Assembly: GCA_050955105.1 (NCBI GenBank)
Contig: JBPBQZ010000088.1
Location: 1-64,000 of the forward strand
Source of the DNA: JBPBQZ01 sp050955105
GTDB lineage: Bacteria; Pseudomonadota; Gammaproteobacteria; Burkholderiales; Burkholderiaceae
Reading direction: 5' to 3'
DNA length: 64,000 bases
Positions 44,080-53,098 of the stretch are shown piece after piece; positions within the stretch are counted from its first letter, which is position 1; each line of letters opens with the position of its first letter. The translations under genes were made by a program, and so were the position numbers. The notes beneath the pieces are model-generated. The model saw only the letters and a list, made by a program, of their open reading frames with translations. It searched no databases and was not told the DNA's origin.

Positions 44080-45129
44080 ATGCCGAACGCGAACCCAATC
44101 ATCCGTGCGGCGGCGGTGCAGCTATCGCCTGATCTCGAGACGGCGCACGGCAGCGTGGACAAGGTATGTGAGGCGATTCGCGCGGCCGCGGCTCGCGGTG
44201 CGCAGATCGTCGTGTTTCCCGAAACCTGCGTGCCGTATTACCCATATTTCTCGTTCATCAAGCCGGCTTTCGCGTTCGGCGCCGAGCATCTTCGTCTGTA
44301 TGAACACGCGGTGGTGGTGCCGGGGCCGGTGACCGAAACGGTCGGGGCGGCGGCACGCGCGGCGGGCGTGGTGGTGGTGCTCGGCGTGAACGAGCGCGAC
44401 CACGGCACGCTGTACAACACGCAACTGGTGTTCGATGCGGACGGCACCCTTATCTTGAAACGCCGCAAGATCACGCCGACTTATCACGAACGCATGATCT
44501 GGGGCCAGGGCGACGGCAGCGGCCTGAAGGTGGTCGATTCCGCGGTCGGCCGGGTCGGTGCCCTGGCCTGTTGGGAACACTACAACCCGCTGGCACGCTA
44601 CGCACTGATGGCGCAGCACGAAGAAATCCATTGCGCGCAGTTTCCCGGTTCGCTGGTCGGGCAGATCTTCGCCGACCAGATGGCCGTGACGATTCGCCAT
44701 CACGCCCTGGAATCGGGCTGCTTCGTCATCAACGCCACCGGCTGGCTCACGCCCGCGCAAATCCAATCCATTACCGATGATCCGGCGCTGCAGCGACCGC
44801 TGCAAGGCGGCTGCTTCACGGCCGTCGTCTCGCCCGAAGGCGTGCTGCTCGGGCAGCTCACCGAAGGCGAAGGCATGGTGGTCGCCGATCTCGATATGGC
44901 GCTCATTACCAAGCGCAAGCGAATGATGGATTCAGTCGGTCACTACGCGCGGCCCGAATTGTTGAGCCTGTTGATCGACACGCGTGCGAGCAGTCCCACG
45001 CACCCCCTGGCCACGTCCGCCGGCGCCGCGGCCAGCCAGCCTACCAGCCCGCCGCCGCAGTTCAACGAGGAGCTTCTCGATGGAAATCCTGACCCCCAAC
45101 AACCCGCCCGACCAACGGCTCGTCACTGA
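44080..45129 (+). CDS. Nitrilase of the Nit1C cluster (Sll0784-like)
   Basis: A 349-residue carbon-nitrogen hydrolase. The catalytic triad is E48 (VVFPETCVPYYPYFSF), K130 (RRKITPTYHERMIWGQGDG) and C164 (GALACWEHYNP); the second Glu E137 of true nitrilases is present. The CWEHYNPLARYAL text marks real nitrilases rather than amidases. It hydrolyses an R-CN to acid and ammonia; members of this branch are known to act on aliphatic and aromatic nitriles. The last 50 bases overlap the radical SAM gene, so the tail is Pro/Ser-rich and probably disordered. Confidence 0.93.
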   Translation: MPNANPIIRAAAVQLSPDLETAHGSVDKVCEAIRAAAARGAQIVVFPETCVPYYPYFSFIKPAFAFGAEHLRLYEHAVVVPGPVTETVGAAARAAGVVVVLGVNERDHGTLYNTQLVFDADGTLILKRRKITPTYHERMIWGQGDGSGLKVVDSAVGRVGALACWEHYNPLARYALMAQHEEIHCAQFPGSLVGQIFADQMAVTIRHHALESGCFVINATGWLTPAQIQSITDDPALQRPLQGGCFTAVVSPEGVLLGQLTEGEGMVVADLDMALITKRKRMMDSVGHYARPELLSLLIDTRASSPTHPLATSAGAAASQPTSPPPQFNEELLDGNPDPQQPARPTARH

Positions 45130-46261
45130 ACTGCAATCGCTGGGATTGCGCCTGGCCGATCCGGGTGCCGGCGCGCCCAGCCGGCGCGGCGGTGCCGGCC
45201 CATCCGACCACAAGGCGGTAATGGTGGACGGCCATACGGTGATGGTGCCGGTGCACACATCGAGCGCCTGGCGTTCGCCCTATCTCGCCGACGCACCCGG
45301 GCAGGACGGTCGCAGCCAGTTGAAGCGCGACGGCATTCCCATCGCAATGCTGTCGTTCCCGAAAGTGCCGCGCTTCTATGGGCTGCAAACGCTCGACGGC
45401 GTCGAATATTCGAAAATCGCCACGCTGCATGGCGCCGACGTCTTGGCAACCACCGTGTTGCAGACCTGCATCCGCTACGAAAGCCGCCGCAAGGCCTGCC
45501 AGTTCTGCGCGATCGGCCAGTCGCTGGCGGCAGGCCGCACGATCGCCCGCAAGACGCCTGAGCAGTTGGCTGAAGTGGCGCGCGCCGCAGTGCGGCTGGA
45601 CGGCGTCAAGCATATGGTGATGACCACCGGCACACCCAATGCGACGGATCGCGGCGCGGCCATCATGTGCGAAAGCGCCGCGGCCGTGAAGGCAGCAGTC
45701 GATCTACCGATCCAGGCGCAATGCGAGCCGCCCGACGACGATGCCTGGTTCCAGCGTATGCGCGATGCCGGCGTCGACAGTCTCGGCATGCACCTGGAAG
45801 CGGTAACGCCGGCCGTGCGCCAGCGCATCATGCCTGGCAAAGCGACGGTGCCGGTGTCGCGCTATCTCGACGCCTTCGCGGCGGCCACAGCGGTGTTCGG
45901 TCGCGGCCAGGTCAGCACTTATATCCTCGCCGGTCTGGGCGACACCCCCGAGGCGATCCTCGATATCTCGGAAAAGCTGGTGGCGCTCGGCGTCTACCCG
46001 TTCGTCGTACCGTTCGTGCCCATCTCCGGCACGCCGCTGGAGGATCATGCGGCACCGTCGCCGGCCTTCATGCGCGGCATTCTCGAGCCGCTGGCTGCGA
46101 TGCTCGATACGGCCGGCCTGGCGTCGCGCGATATCAAGGCCGGATGCGGCAAGTGCGGTGCGTGCTCGTCGCTCTCGACTTTCGAGAAAGGCGGTAGTCA
46201 GGCGACGCCTACGCTGCCGCGTGGCGTGGCGGAGTTTCTCGAAACCGGAGCCCCGGCGTGA
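45080..46261 (+). CDS. Nit1C radical SAM protein (MSMEG_0568 family)
   Basis: A 393-residue radical SAM enzyme. The [4Fe-4S] motif is unusual: C130, C140 and C143 in TCIRYESRRKACQFCAIG, a CX9CX2C rather than CX3CX2C pattern. MTTGTPNATDRG and CEPPDDDAWFQRMRDAGVDS are barrel motifs, and LGVYPFVVPFVPISGTPLED resembles biotin synthase/ThiH-like barrels. A second Cys cluster, CGKCGAC (356-362), lies near the C terminus and may hold another cluster. The ATG at 45080 follows GAGGAG and overlaps the nitrilase by 50 bases. Reaction unknown. Confidence 0.9.
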   Translation: MEILTPNNPPDQRLVTELQSLGLRLADPGAGAPSRRGGAGPSDHKAVMVDGHTVMVPVHTSSAWRSPYLADAPGQDGRSQLKRDGIPIAMLSFPKVPRFYGLQTLDGVEYSKIATLHGADVLATTVLQTCIRYESRRKACQFCAIGQSLAAGRTIARKTPEQLAEVARAAVRLDGVKHMVMTTGTPNATDRGAAIMCESAAAVKAAVDLPIQAQCEPPDDDAWFQRMRDAGVDSLGMHLEAVTPAVRQRIMPGKATVPVSRYLDAFAAATAVFGRGQVSTYILAGLGDTPEAILDISEKLVALGVYPFVVPFVPISGTPLEDHAAPSPAFMRGILEPLAAMLDTAGLASRDIKAGCGKCGACSSLSTFEKGGSQATPTLPRGVAEFLETGAPA

Positions 46262-47394
46262 GTACCGGCCTCGCACCGCGCCTTGAGCTTGCTGACGGCG
46301 GCGGCAACGGCACCGTCGCGCGCCTGGGCAGCGGCAGCAATGGCGCTGGCGCCGCATCCGGAGCCGTTGTCGGCACATGCGACGCAGGCGATTCGCTGCC
46401 GGCACTCGCCGCCCGCGTGCGCGCCTCGCGTGGCGTCGCTCACAAGCAGGACATCGCCGGCGTCGTACAACGGCTTGGCAACGCGGCGCCCGGCGCCAAG
46501 CTCGCCGTGCCGATGGGCGACGACTGCGCGGCGCTCTGCGACCCCAGCGGCAGCGGCTACCTGTTGTTCGCCATCGAGGGCTTTGTCAACGACTTCGTTG
46601 CTGCCGAGCCGTGGTTCGCCGGCTATTGCGGGGTGATGGTCAACGTCAGCGATATCTATGCGATGGGCGGCCGCCCCACGGCAGTCGTAGACGCCTTATG
46701 GGCCCGCGACGGCGCCCCCGGCGACGCGATTCTCGACGGGCTGGCTGCCGCCTCGCGCGTCTATGGCGTGCCGATCGTCGGCGGCCACAGCAACCGCCGC
46801 TGCGATCGCGAGCAGCTCTCGGTGTCGATCATCGGCCGTGCACTGCGACTGCTCAGCAGCTTCGCCGCGCGCCCCGGCCAGCATCTGCTGGCGGCCATCG
46901 ATCTGCGCGGCCATTTCCACGAGCCCTTCCCTTATTGGGATGCCAGCAGCGGCAGCCCGGCCGAGCGGCTGCGCGGCGATCTCGAAATTCTGCCGATACT
47001 TGCCGAAGCCGGCCTGTGCGGCGCCGCAAAAGACATCAGCATGGCCGGCATCGTCGGCACTGCGCTGATGTTCGCCGAATGCTCGGGCGTGGGCGTGTCG
47101 ATCGACGTCGCAGCCATCCCTCGTCCAGCCGGCGTGGCGCTGTCGCGCTGGCTCGAGATTTTCCCCAGCTTCGGTTTTCTGCTTGCGGTGGACGATGCCG
47201 CGCTTGACGAAGTACGCAGTCATTTCGAGACGCGCGGCATCGCCACCGGCGTGCTGGGTCGCTTCGATACATCGCGCCGTGTGCACCTGACGCGCGACGC
47301 AGCCGTCGCTGAGGTGTGGAACTTCGCGCAGCAGGCCTTGATCGGCTGCGCCGTGCCGGCAGCACCAGTGCCAGCCGATGGAGCGCGCACATGA
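46258..47394 (+). CDS. AIR synthase-related protein of Nit1C (Sll0787 family)
   Basis: A 378-residue PurM-like ATP-binding protein. After a Gly/Ala-rich, probably disordered first 45 residues come KLAVPMGDDCAALCDPSGSG (PurM-type acidic ATP/Mg loop), GVMVNVSDIYAMGGRPTAVV, GVPIVGGHSNRR and AAKDISMAGIVGTALM. PurM relatives use ATP to activate amides or acids as phosphates. The GTG start overlaps the radical SAM stop by four bases. It probably activates a cluster intermediate. Confidence 0.87.
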   Translation: MSTGLAPRLELADGGGNGTVARLGSGSNGAGAASGAVVGTCDAGDSLPALAARVRASRGVAHKQDIAGVVQRLGNAAPGAKLAVPMGDDCAALCDPSGSGYLLFAIEGFVNDFVAAEPWFAGYCGVMVNVSDIYAMGGRPTAVVDALWARDGAPGDAILDGLAAASRVYGVPIVGGHSNRRCDREQLSVSIIGRALRLLSSFAARPGQHLLAAIDLRGHFHEPFPYWDASSGSPAERLRGDLEILPILAEAGLCGAAKDISMAGIVGTALMFAECSGVGVSIDVAAIPRPAGVALSRWLEIFPSFGFLLAVDDAALDEVRSHFETRGIATGVLGRFDTSRRVHLTRDAAVAEVWNFAQQALIGCAVPAAPVPADGART

Positions 47395-48605
47395 ACCGCC
47401 CGCTCAATATTTCTATGTTCGCGCACTCGACGCTGCCGCGTGGCGGCGTCGTGCACGCTCTGCAGTTGGGCGACGCCCTGGCGTCGGCCGGCCATCTGGT
47501 CACGCTGCATGCGCCAGACGTCGACGCTCGCGGCCTGTTCCGTGCCACGCGTTGCCGCTTCGCCGCCATCGCCGCCGCGCGTGTCGACGGTTCGCTGGCA
47601 GCGCTGGTCGAGCAGCGCATCGGCGAAATCATCACGCATCTCGAAAAACTACCCGGCGCGCTGGCACAAGACATTTATCACGCGCAAGACCCGATCAGCG
47701 CAAACGCGCTGGCCACGCTGGTGGAGCGCGGCCTAATCGATGGTTTCGTGCGCACCGTGCATCATCTGGACGAATTCAGCGACGCGCGCCTCAGCGCCTG
47801 GCAAACGCGCGGTTTCACCGCTGCACGCCAAGTGTTGTGCGTGAGCCGCCTCTGGCGCGACGTCCTGCAACGCGACTACGCGATCGACGCGCGGCTGGTC
47901 GATAACGGTGTCGATCTGACACGCTTCACGCCGCGCGCCAACGCTCACGACGCATTGCTGGTGCAGCGCTTCGGTTTGCGCGGCGCCAGTTTGCAAGACG
48001 GTACCGCGGCGGGCCCCGTCTTCCTTTCGATCGGCGGCATCGAGCAGCGCAAGAATCCGCTGCGCGCTCTCGCTGCCTTCCTGCAAGTACGCGAACGCTT
48101 CCCACATGCGCAATGGCTGATCGCCGGCGGCGCCAGCCTGCTGGATCACAGTGCCGTCGCGACGCAGTTTCGCGCCGCTGTGGCACAGACAGGCATTGCT
48201 ATCGGTCCTGGCGCACCGATCGTCGTCGCCGGCGCGCTGTTGGACGAGCAGATGGCCGCGCTCTATCGAATCGCCGATGCCTTGCTGTTTCCCTCGCTGG
48301 TGGAAGGCTTCGGACTGGTGGTACTCGAAGCGCTCGCCAGCGGACTGCCCATAGTCGTCTCGAAAATCGCGCCCTTCACCGAGTACCTGACGTCGGCCGC
48401 CGTCGAATGGGCCGACCCGCTGGACCCCGCATCGATTGCCGCGGCCATGGTGCGCGCCGTAAGCGCCGGTGGCACGCCACGCGGGCGCCTCGTCGGCCAG
48501 GCCGCCCTCGACATTTGCCGCCGCTTCGATTGGCGCGTCAGCGCCGGTCGCCATCTTGACCTGTACCGCGCAACGCTCGCGCGCAAGGAGTCCGAGCATG
48601 CCTGA
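47391..48605 (+). CDS. Nit1C glycosyltransferase (MSMEG_0565 family, GT4 fold)
   Basis: A 404-residue GT-B glycosyltransferase. N-terminal LNISMFAHSTLPRGGVVHAL and C-terminal FLSIGGIEQRKNPLRALAAF, PSLVEGFGLVVLEALASGLP (the EX7E motif of retaining GT4 enzymes) are clear. It transfers a sugar from a nucleotide donor to an unknown acceptor. The ATG overlaps the previous stop (ATGA) and GGAG precedes it. A sugar transferase inside a nitrilase cluster implies a glycosylated small molecule. Confidence 0.88.
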   Translation: MNRPLNISMFAHSTLPRGGVVHALQLGDALASAGHLVTLHAPDVDARGLFRATRCRFAAIAAARVDGSLAALVEQRIGEIITHLEKLPGALAQDIYHAQDPISANALATLVERGLIDGFVRTVHHLDEFSDARLSAWQTRGFTAARQVLCVSRLWRDVLQRDYAIDARLVDNGVDLTRFTPRANAHDALLVQRFGLRGASLQDGTAAGPVFLSIGGIEQRKNPLRALAAFLQVRERFPHAQWLIAGGASLLDHSAVATQFRAAVAQTGIAIGPGAPIVVAGALLDEQMAALYRIADALLFPSLVEGFGLVVLEALASGLPIVVSKIAPFTEYLTSAAVEWADPLDPASIAAAMVRAVSAGGTPRGRLVGQAALDICRRFDWRVSAGRHLDLYRATLARKESEHA

Positions 48606-48888
48606 AATGCGCTTCCTCGTCCGTTGGCCCGATCAGAGCCTCAGCGACTGCTACTCGCCGTCGCTCGTCATCAAGGATTTTCTTGTGCCCGGCACGCGCT
48701 ATCCGCTGGCCGACTTCGTGGCGCAAACGCGTACCGCGCTAGGAATCGCCAGCGACCGTGTGCGCGAGAAATACGGCTTCGCCTGCTCCGCCGCGGCCGA
48801 CCAGCAACAGGAGATCGAACGACTCGCCGCACGCTTCGCTGACGACGCCGAGGCGATGGTCACCGTCGAATCATTTGTGCCGGAATGA
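48598..48888 (+). CDS. MSMEG_0570-family small protein of Nit1C
   Basis: A 96-residue protein with the family text MRFLVRWPDQSLSDCYSPSL, VIKDFLVPGTRYPLADFV and FVPE at the end. It may form an MbtH-like or carrier-like small fold; no catalytic motif is seen. It overlaps the glycosyltransferase by eight bases, with AAGGAG in front of the ATG. Members occur only in Nit1C clusters, so it is a good marker of the system. Function unknown. Confidence 0.88.
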   Translation: MPEMRFLVRWPDQSLSDCYSPSLVIKDFLVPGTRYPLADFVAQTRTALGIASDRVREKYGFACSAAADQQQEIERLAARFADDAEAMVTVESFVPE

Positions 48889-48919
48889 GTACGGCAACGC
48901 GCGCCGCTAATTCACACGG

Positions 48920-48939
48920 ACACGTCAAGACACGTCAGA
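48920..48939. repeat. Tandem 10-bp repeat in the Nit1C internal gap
   Basis: ACACGTCAAG then ACACGTCAGA, in the only sizeable gap (142 bases) inside the cluster, ahead of the flavoprotein gene. It may be part of an internal promoter or operator; nothing more can be said. Confidence 0.4.
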
Positions 48940-49030
48940 CGCAAGCACCACGCACTTCCCGCGATGTCCCGAAATCAACGATCCAGCGTCCTGCCAAGGA
49001 CTTATAAACGTCTATACGCCCGAGCCCATC

Positions 49031-50362
49031 ATGTCATCGAATCCTTCTACGCCGCTCGCCGGCTCGCACTATCAAGTTGCCATCGTCGGCGCTGGCCAGG
49101 CCGGCCTGTCGATGAGTTATCTCCTTAAACAACGTGGCATCACGCATGTGGTACTGGAAAAGCAGCGCGTAGCCCATGCCTGGCGCGACGAACGCTGGGA
49201 CACCTTCTGCCTCGTCACGCCCAACTGGCAGTGCACGCTGCCGGGCTTTTCCTACGATGGCGACGACCCTGAAGGATTCATGGTGAAAGACCAAATCGTC
49301 GACTACGTCGAACGCTATCGCGCGCACTTCCAGCCGCCGCTGTACGAAGGCGTTGCGGTCGAAGCGCTGCGACGCGACGCAGCCGGCCTCTATCGACTGC
49401 AAACCAGTGCGGGTAGCGTGAGCGCCGAGCAGGTGGTGGTCGCAACCGGCAGCTACCATCTGCCGGTGCTACCAGCCGTCGCCGCCGACCTGCCGCCCAC
49501 CATCCGGCAAATGCATTCGGTCGAGTACATGAACCCGCAGTCGCTGCCCGAGGGCGACGTGATGGTCGTCGGCACTGGCCAATCCGGCTGCCAGATCGCC
49601 GAAGATCTGCATCTGGCCGGTCGCCGCGTGCACTTGTGCGTTGGCCCCGCGCCCCGTGTCGCGCGCCGCTATCGTGGCCGCGACGTCGTCGAATGGCTCG
49701 ATCGCATGGGTTACTACGACCTGCCTGTCGACCAGCATCCGCTCGGCACCGGCGTGCGCGAGAAAACCAATCACTACGTCACCGGCCGCGACGGCGGACG
49801 CGATATCGACCTGCGCCAATTCGCGCTCGAAGGCATGCAACTCTACGGACGCTTCGACACCGTGGTCGACGGCATCGCACACTTCGACGATTCGCTCGCC
49901 GCCAATCTCGATGCGGCCGACGCCGTCTCGGAAAGCATCAAAACCAGCATCGACCAGTACATCGCGGCGCAGTCCATCGACGCACCGTCCGAGGCACGTT
50001 ATACGCCGGTATGGGCGCCCGCCACTGCACCCCAGGCCTTGCCCCTCGACGCCTCGGGCATTACCAGCATCGTCTGGTGCATCGGCTTTCGCACCGACTT
50101 TTCTTGGATTGACCAGCCCATCTTCGACGCGCGCGGCTATCCCGAGCACGACCGCGGCATCACCGCGGCGCCGGGCCTGTATTTCCTCGGTCTGCCTTGG
50201 CAATACAGCTGGGGTTCGGGACGCTTCTCCGGCGTGGCGCGCGACGCCGAGCATCTGGCACAGGCCATCGACGCACGCATTGCAGCGGCGGCGGGAACGG
50301 CCGCGGCGCCCGCGACGCTCGGGACGCTCGGCGTCATGACCTCCGAATCCACCCTCGCCTGA
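49031..50362 (+). CDS. Nit1C flavin-dependent oxidoreductase (MSMEG_0569 family)
   Basis: A 443-residue flavoprotein resembling flavin monooxygenases. FAD site GAGQAG (about 19-24) in YQVAIVGAGQAGLSMSYLLK; second dinucleotide site VVGTGQSGCQIAEDLHLAG for NADPH; ending with GLYFLGLPWQYSWGSGRFSG and VARDAEHLA. DTFCLVTPNWQCTLPGFSYD is specific to this group. It probably hydroxylates a nitrogen or carbon centre of the cluster's product, for example forming an oxime or hydroxylamine on the way to a nitrile; inference. 13 bases to the acetyltransferase. Confidence 0.9.
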   Translation: MSSNPSTPLAGSHYQVAIVGAGQAGLSMSYLLKQRGITHVVLEKQRVAHAWRDERWDTFCLVTPNWQCTLPGFSYDGDDPEGFMVKDQIVDYVERYRAHFQPPLYEGVAVEALRRDAAGLYRLQTSAGSVSAEQVVVATGSYHLPVLPAVAADLPPTIRQMHSVEYMNPQSLPEGDVMVVGTGQSGCQIAEDLHLAGRRVHLCVGPAPRVARRYRGRDVVEWLDRMGYYDLPVDQHPLGTGVREKTNHYVTGRDGGRDIDLRQFALEGMQLYGRFDTVVDGIAHFDDSLAANLDAADAVSESIKTSIDQYIAAQSIDAPSEARYTPVWAPATAPQALPLDASGITSIVWCIGFRTDFSWIDQPIFDARGYPEHDRGITAAPGLYFLGLPWQYSWGSGRFSGVARDAEHLAQAIDARIAAAAGTAAAPATLGTLGVMTSESTLA

Positions 50363-50375
50363 AGCAGGAACGCCC

Positions 50376-50918
50376 ATGTTGCTCGAACCGGTAGCCGCCT
50401 ACGTCCCCAGTGAGTTCCGCGTGAAATTCGTCGGCAACCCTTGGGAAAAACAGCAAGCCGCGCATCTGCGGCGCATGGTGTTCTGTGTCGAGCAGCAGCT
50501 ATTCGAGCACGACGACACCGATGACATCGACGCCATCGAGGTCGGTGCCATCACGCTAGCCGCCTTCGCCTGCGTCGCCGGCATGCCCGAGCAGATCGCC
50601 GGCACAGTCCGCATCCACGAAGCGGAGCCAGGCGTCTGGCGGGGCTCCCGCCTGGCCATCCATCCAGCTTTTCGGGGCCATGCGCACTTGGCGGCGGGCT
50701 TGATACGGCTGGCGGTCAGCAGCGCACACGCGCGCGGTTGCCGGCAGTTCCTGGCCCAGGTGCAGAGCCAGAACGCCCGCCTGTTTCGCCGCTTGCACTG
50801 GCAGACGCTGCGCGAAATCGCCATACATGGCCGTGCGCATCACGAGATGCAGGCCGATCTCGATTGGTATCCGCCGTTCGCCGACGGCGATTGCGGCTTC
50901 GTTACGCTGGATCGTTAA
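50376..50918 (+). CDS. Nit1C GNAT acetyltransferase (MSMEG_0567 N-terminal family)
   Basis: A 180-residue GNAT protein: VKFVGNPWEKQQAAHLRRMV, FCVEQQLFEHDDTDDIDAIE, SRLAIHPAFRGHAHLAAGLI (acetyl-CoA pyrophosphate-loop region) and FLAQVQSQNARLFRRLHWQT. In mycobacteria this domain is fused to the AIR-synthase-related domain; here the two are separate genes, as in cyanobacteria. It should acylate an amine intermediate. AGGAA precedes the ATG. Confidence 0.88.
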   Translation: MLLEPVAAYVPSEFRVKFVGNPWEKQQAAHLRRMVFCVEQQLFEHDDTDDIDAIEVGAITLAAFACVAGMPEQIAGTVRIHEAEPGVWRGSRLAIHPAFRGHAHLAAGLIRLAVSSAHARGCRQFLAQVQSQNARLFRRLHWQTLREIAIHGRAHHEMQADLDWYPPFADGDCGFVTLDR

Positions 50919-50981
50919 GGCCGCCGCGCACGCCATGACGATGTCGCCGATGTTCAAACCACGACCATGGATGTTTGATCA

Positions 50982-53093
50982 ATGCTGAGCTCTCGCCTTG
51001 CAAACCACGTTACCGATGGCGCGATCGATCGCGCTACCAACCGTGTTGCCAGCCCGTTGTCAGCCGACGCGTCATCCGCAGATCCAGCGCACGCGTGGCC
51101 CGGCTCGCATCCGCACTCGATCGCCAATCCGCAGCAGTTTTGGGCAGACCAGGCGCAACGCATCGATTGGCATATTCCCCCGGAGCAGATCCTCGATGCA
51201 TCGATTCCGGAAAGCCCGCGCTGGTTCGTCGGCGGCATGACCAACCTGTGCCACAACGCCGTAGACCGGCATCTGCTCGAGCGCGGCACGCAGGATGCGT
51301 TGATTCATCACTGCGGCGAGAGTGGTCGCGAAACGCGCTTCACCTATCGGGAGCTGTATACCGAAGTCAACGCCATGGCGCAGGTGCTGCGCGAGCTCGG
51401 CGTGGCGCGCGGCGAACGCGTGCTGCTCTACATGCCGGTGATCCCCGAGACGGTGTTCGCAATGCTGGCGTGCGCAAGGCTCGGCGCAATCCACACGGTG
51501 GTGTTCGGCGGCTTGCCAGAAGAAGCGCTGGCCAGCCGCATCGACGACGCGCAGCCGCGCGTCATCATTACGGCCGATGGCGGCTATCGCAATGGTCGGC
51601 TGCTGCACTATCGCCCGATCGTCGACGCAGCGCTGCAAAGCCTGGCGGCAAGCTTTGCAAGCAGCACGCAAGCTGCCCCGCAGCTGCTCGTCGTCGAGCG
51701 CGGGTTGGGGCCTCGCCCGGGCGATGGCGATGACGATGACAATCGTGACGGCGATGGCAATTGCAACGACGACGGCAAGCGCGACGACAGAGGCGCACTG
51801 GCCTACGCGCCGTTGCGCGCGGCCGTACTCGGCCAACGCGTGCCCTGCGAATGGCTGGAATCGAACGAGCCGTCTTACATTCTCTACACATCCGGCACGA
51901 GTGGCCGCGCGAAAGGCATCGTCCGAGATACCGGTGGCCATGCGGTAGCGCTCGTCACCACACTGACGCAGTTGTTTCATGCGCAGCCAGGCGAAACGAT
52001 GTTCTCCACATCCGACCTCGGCTGGGTCGTGGGCCATAGCTATGGGGTGTATGCACCCTTGCTGGGTGGCATGACCAGCTTGCTGTTCGAGGGCTCTCCT
52101 ATAAGGCCGGATGCCGACGTGCTCTGGCGGCTGGTAGCGCGCCACCGCGTCAGCACTTTCATCAGTTCACCCACGGTCATGCGGCTGGTGCAACATGGAC
52201 GGCAAAGCTTGGCCAACGGTCTCGACCTGAGTACGTTGCGCGCCGTATTCCTGGCTGGAGAGCCGCTTGACAGTGCCAGCGCGAGTGCCCTTGAAGCGGC
52301 ACTGGGCAAGCCGGTAGTTGACCAATATTGGCAAACCGAAACCGGTTCGCCGGTGCTCAGCGGCGATCTCACAGAAACATTTGCTAAAGCACCTACCGGG
52401 CATAATGAGCCCGGACTGCACGACGGGTACCCGAGGCGGGCGCTGCATGCCGTATGCGGTTTTCGGCTAGCAGTTGTCGACGAAGACAGCGGTGTGCCCG
52501 TTACCGCGCACCGCAAAGGCATCCTCACCGCTGCGGCGCCGCTACCGCCCGGCTGCCTGCATGGACTATGGCGGCGCCACGACGAGCATCGCGCCGTATA
52601 TTGGCAAGCATTCGAAGGTCAGCGCATTTATTCGACTTACGATTGGGCAGTGGCGGACTTTGCTGGATCGATTCGCCTGCTCGGCCGCGCCGACGATGCA
52701 ATCAAGGTCGCCAGCGAGCGCATCGGCACAGCCGAGATCGAAGCAGTCTTGCGCACCGAGCCGGCGTTGGCCGATGTAGCCGTGGTCGGCATCAATGACC
52801 CGCTGCGCGGCCAGATTCCCGTCGCCTTCGCAGTATTGTCGGCATCTACCACGCGCACGTCCGAAAACCTCGACAGCCTGGCTGCGCGACTTGGCCAACG
52901 CGTCGCCGCGGCACTGGGCAAAATGGCGCGTCCGCGGCGAGTATTTTTCGTTACCGCGTTGCCACGTACGCGCTCCGGAAAAGTCATGCGGCGTGCGATG
53001 CAGGCCGTCTTCGAAGGTCGCGCGTGTCCAGATCTGCAGACCATCGACGACCGCGCGACCCTCGACGAAATCGCTGCGTTTTCCAGCGCCTAG
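50982..53093 (+). CDS. Acyl-CoA synthetase-like AMP-forming ligase at the end of Nit1C
   Basis: A 703-residue ANL-superfamily enzyme of the acetyl/propionyl-CoA synthetase branch. The N-terminal domain has IPESPRWFVGGMTNLCHNAV; the P-loop is YILYTSGTSGRAKGIVRDTG; then DLGWVVGHSYGVYAPLLGG, VVDQYWQTETG, the hinge LLGRADDAIKVASERIGTAE and the C-terminal Lys loop PRTRSGKVMRRAMQ. Residues ~247-269 are an Asp/Asn/Gly-rich insertion (GDGDDDDNRDGDG) not normal for the family. It starts 63 bases after the GNAT gene and may activate an acid for transfer. Whether it belongs to the core system is not certain. Confidence 0.85.
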   Translation: MLSSRLANHVTDGAIDRATNRVASPLSADASSADPAHAWPGSHPHSIANPQQFWADQAQRIDWHIPPEQILDASIPESPRWFVGGMTNLCHNAVDRHLLERGTQDALIHHCGESGRETRFTYRELYTEVNAMAQVLRELGVARGERVLLYMPVIPETVFAMLACARLGAIHTVVFGGLPEEALASRIDDAQPRVIITADGGYRNGRLLHYRPIVDAALQSLAASFASSTQAAPQLLVVERGLGPRPGDGDDDDNRDGDGNCNDDGKRDDRGALAYAPLRAAVLGQRVPCEWLESNEPSYILYTSGTSGRAKGIVRDTGGHAVALVTTLTQLFHAQPGETMFSTSDLGWVVGHSYGVYAPLLGGMTSLLFEGSPIRPDADVLWRLVARHRVSTFISSPTVMRLVQHGRQSLANGLDLSTLRAVFLAGEPLDSASASALEAALGKPVVDQYWQTETGSPVLSGDLTETFAKAPTGHNEPGLHDGYPRRALHAVCGFRLAVVDEDSGVPVTAHRKGILTAAAPLPPGCLHGLWRRHDEHRAVYWQAFEGQRIYSTYDWAVADFAGSIRLLGRADDAIKVASERIGTAEIEAVLRTEPALADVAVVGINDPLRGQIPVAFAVLSASTTRTSENLDSLAARLGQRVAAALGKMARPRRVFFVTALPRTRSGKVMRRAMQAVFEGRACPDLQTIDDRATLDEIAAFSSA

Positions 53094-53098
53094 ATTAC

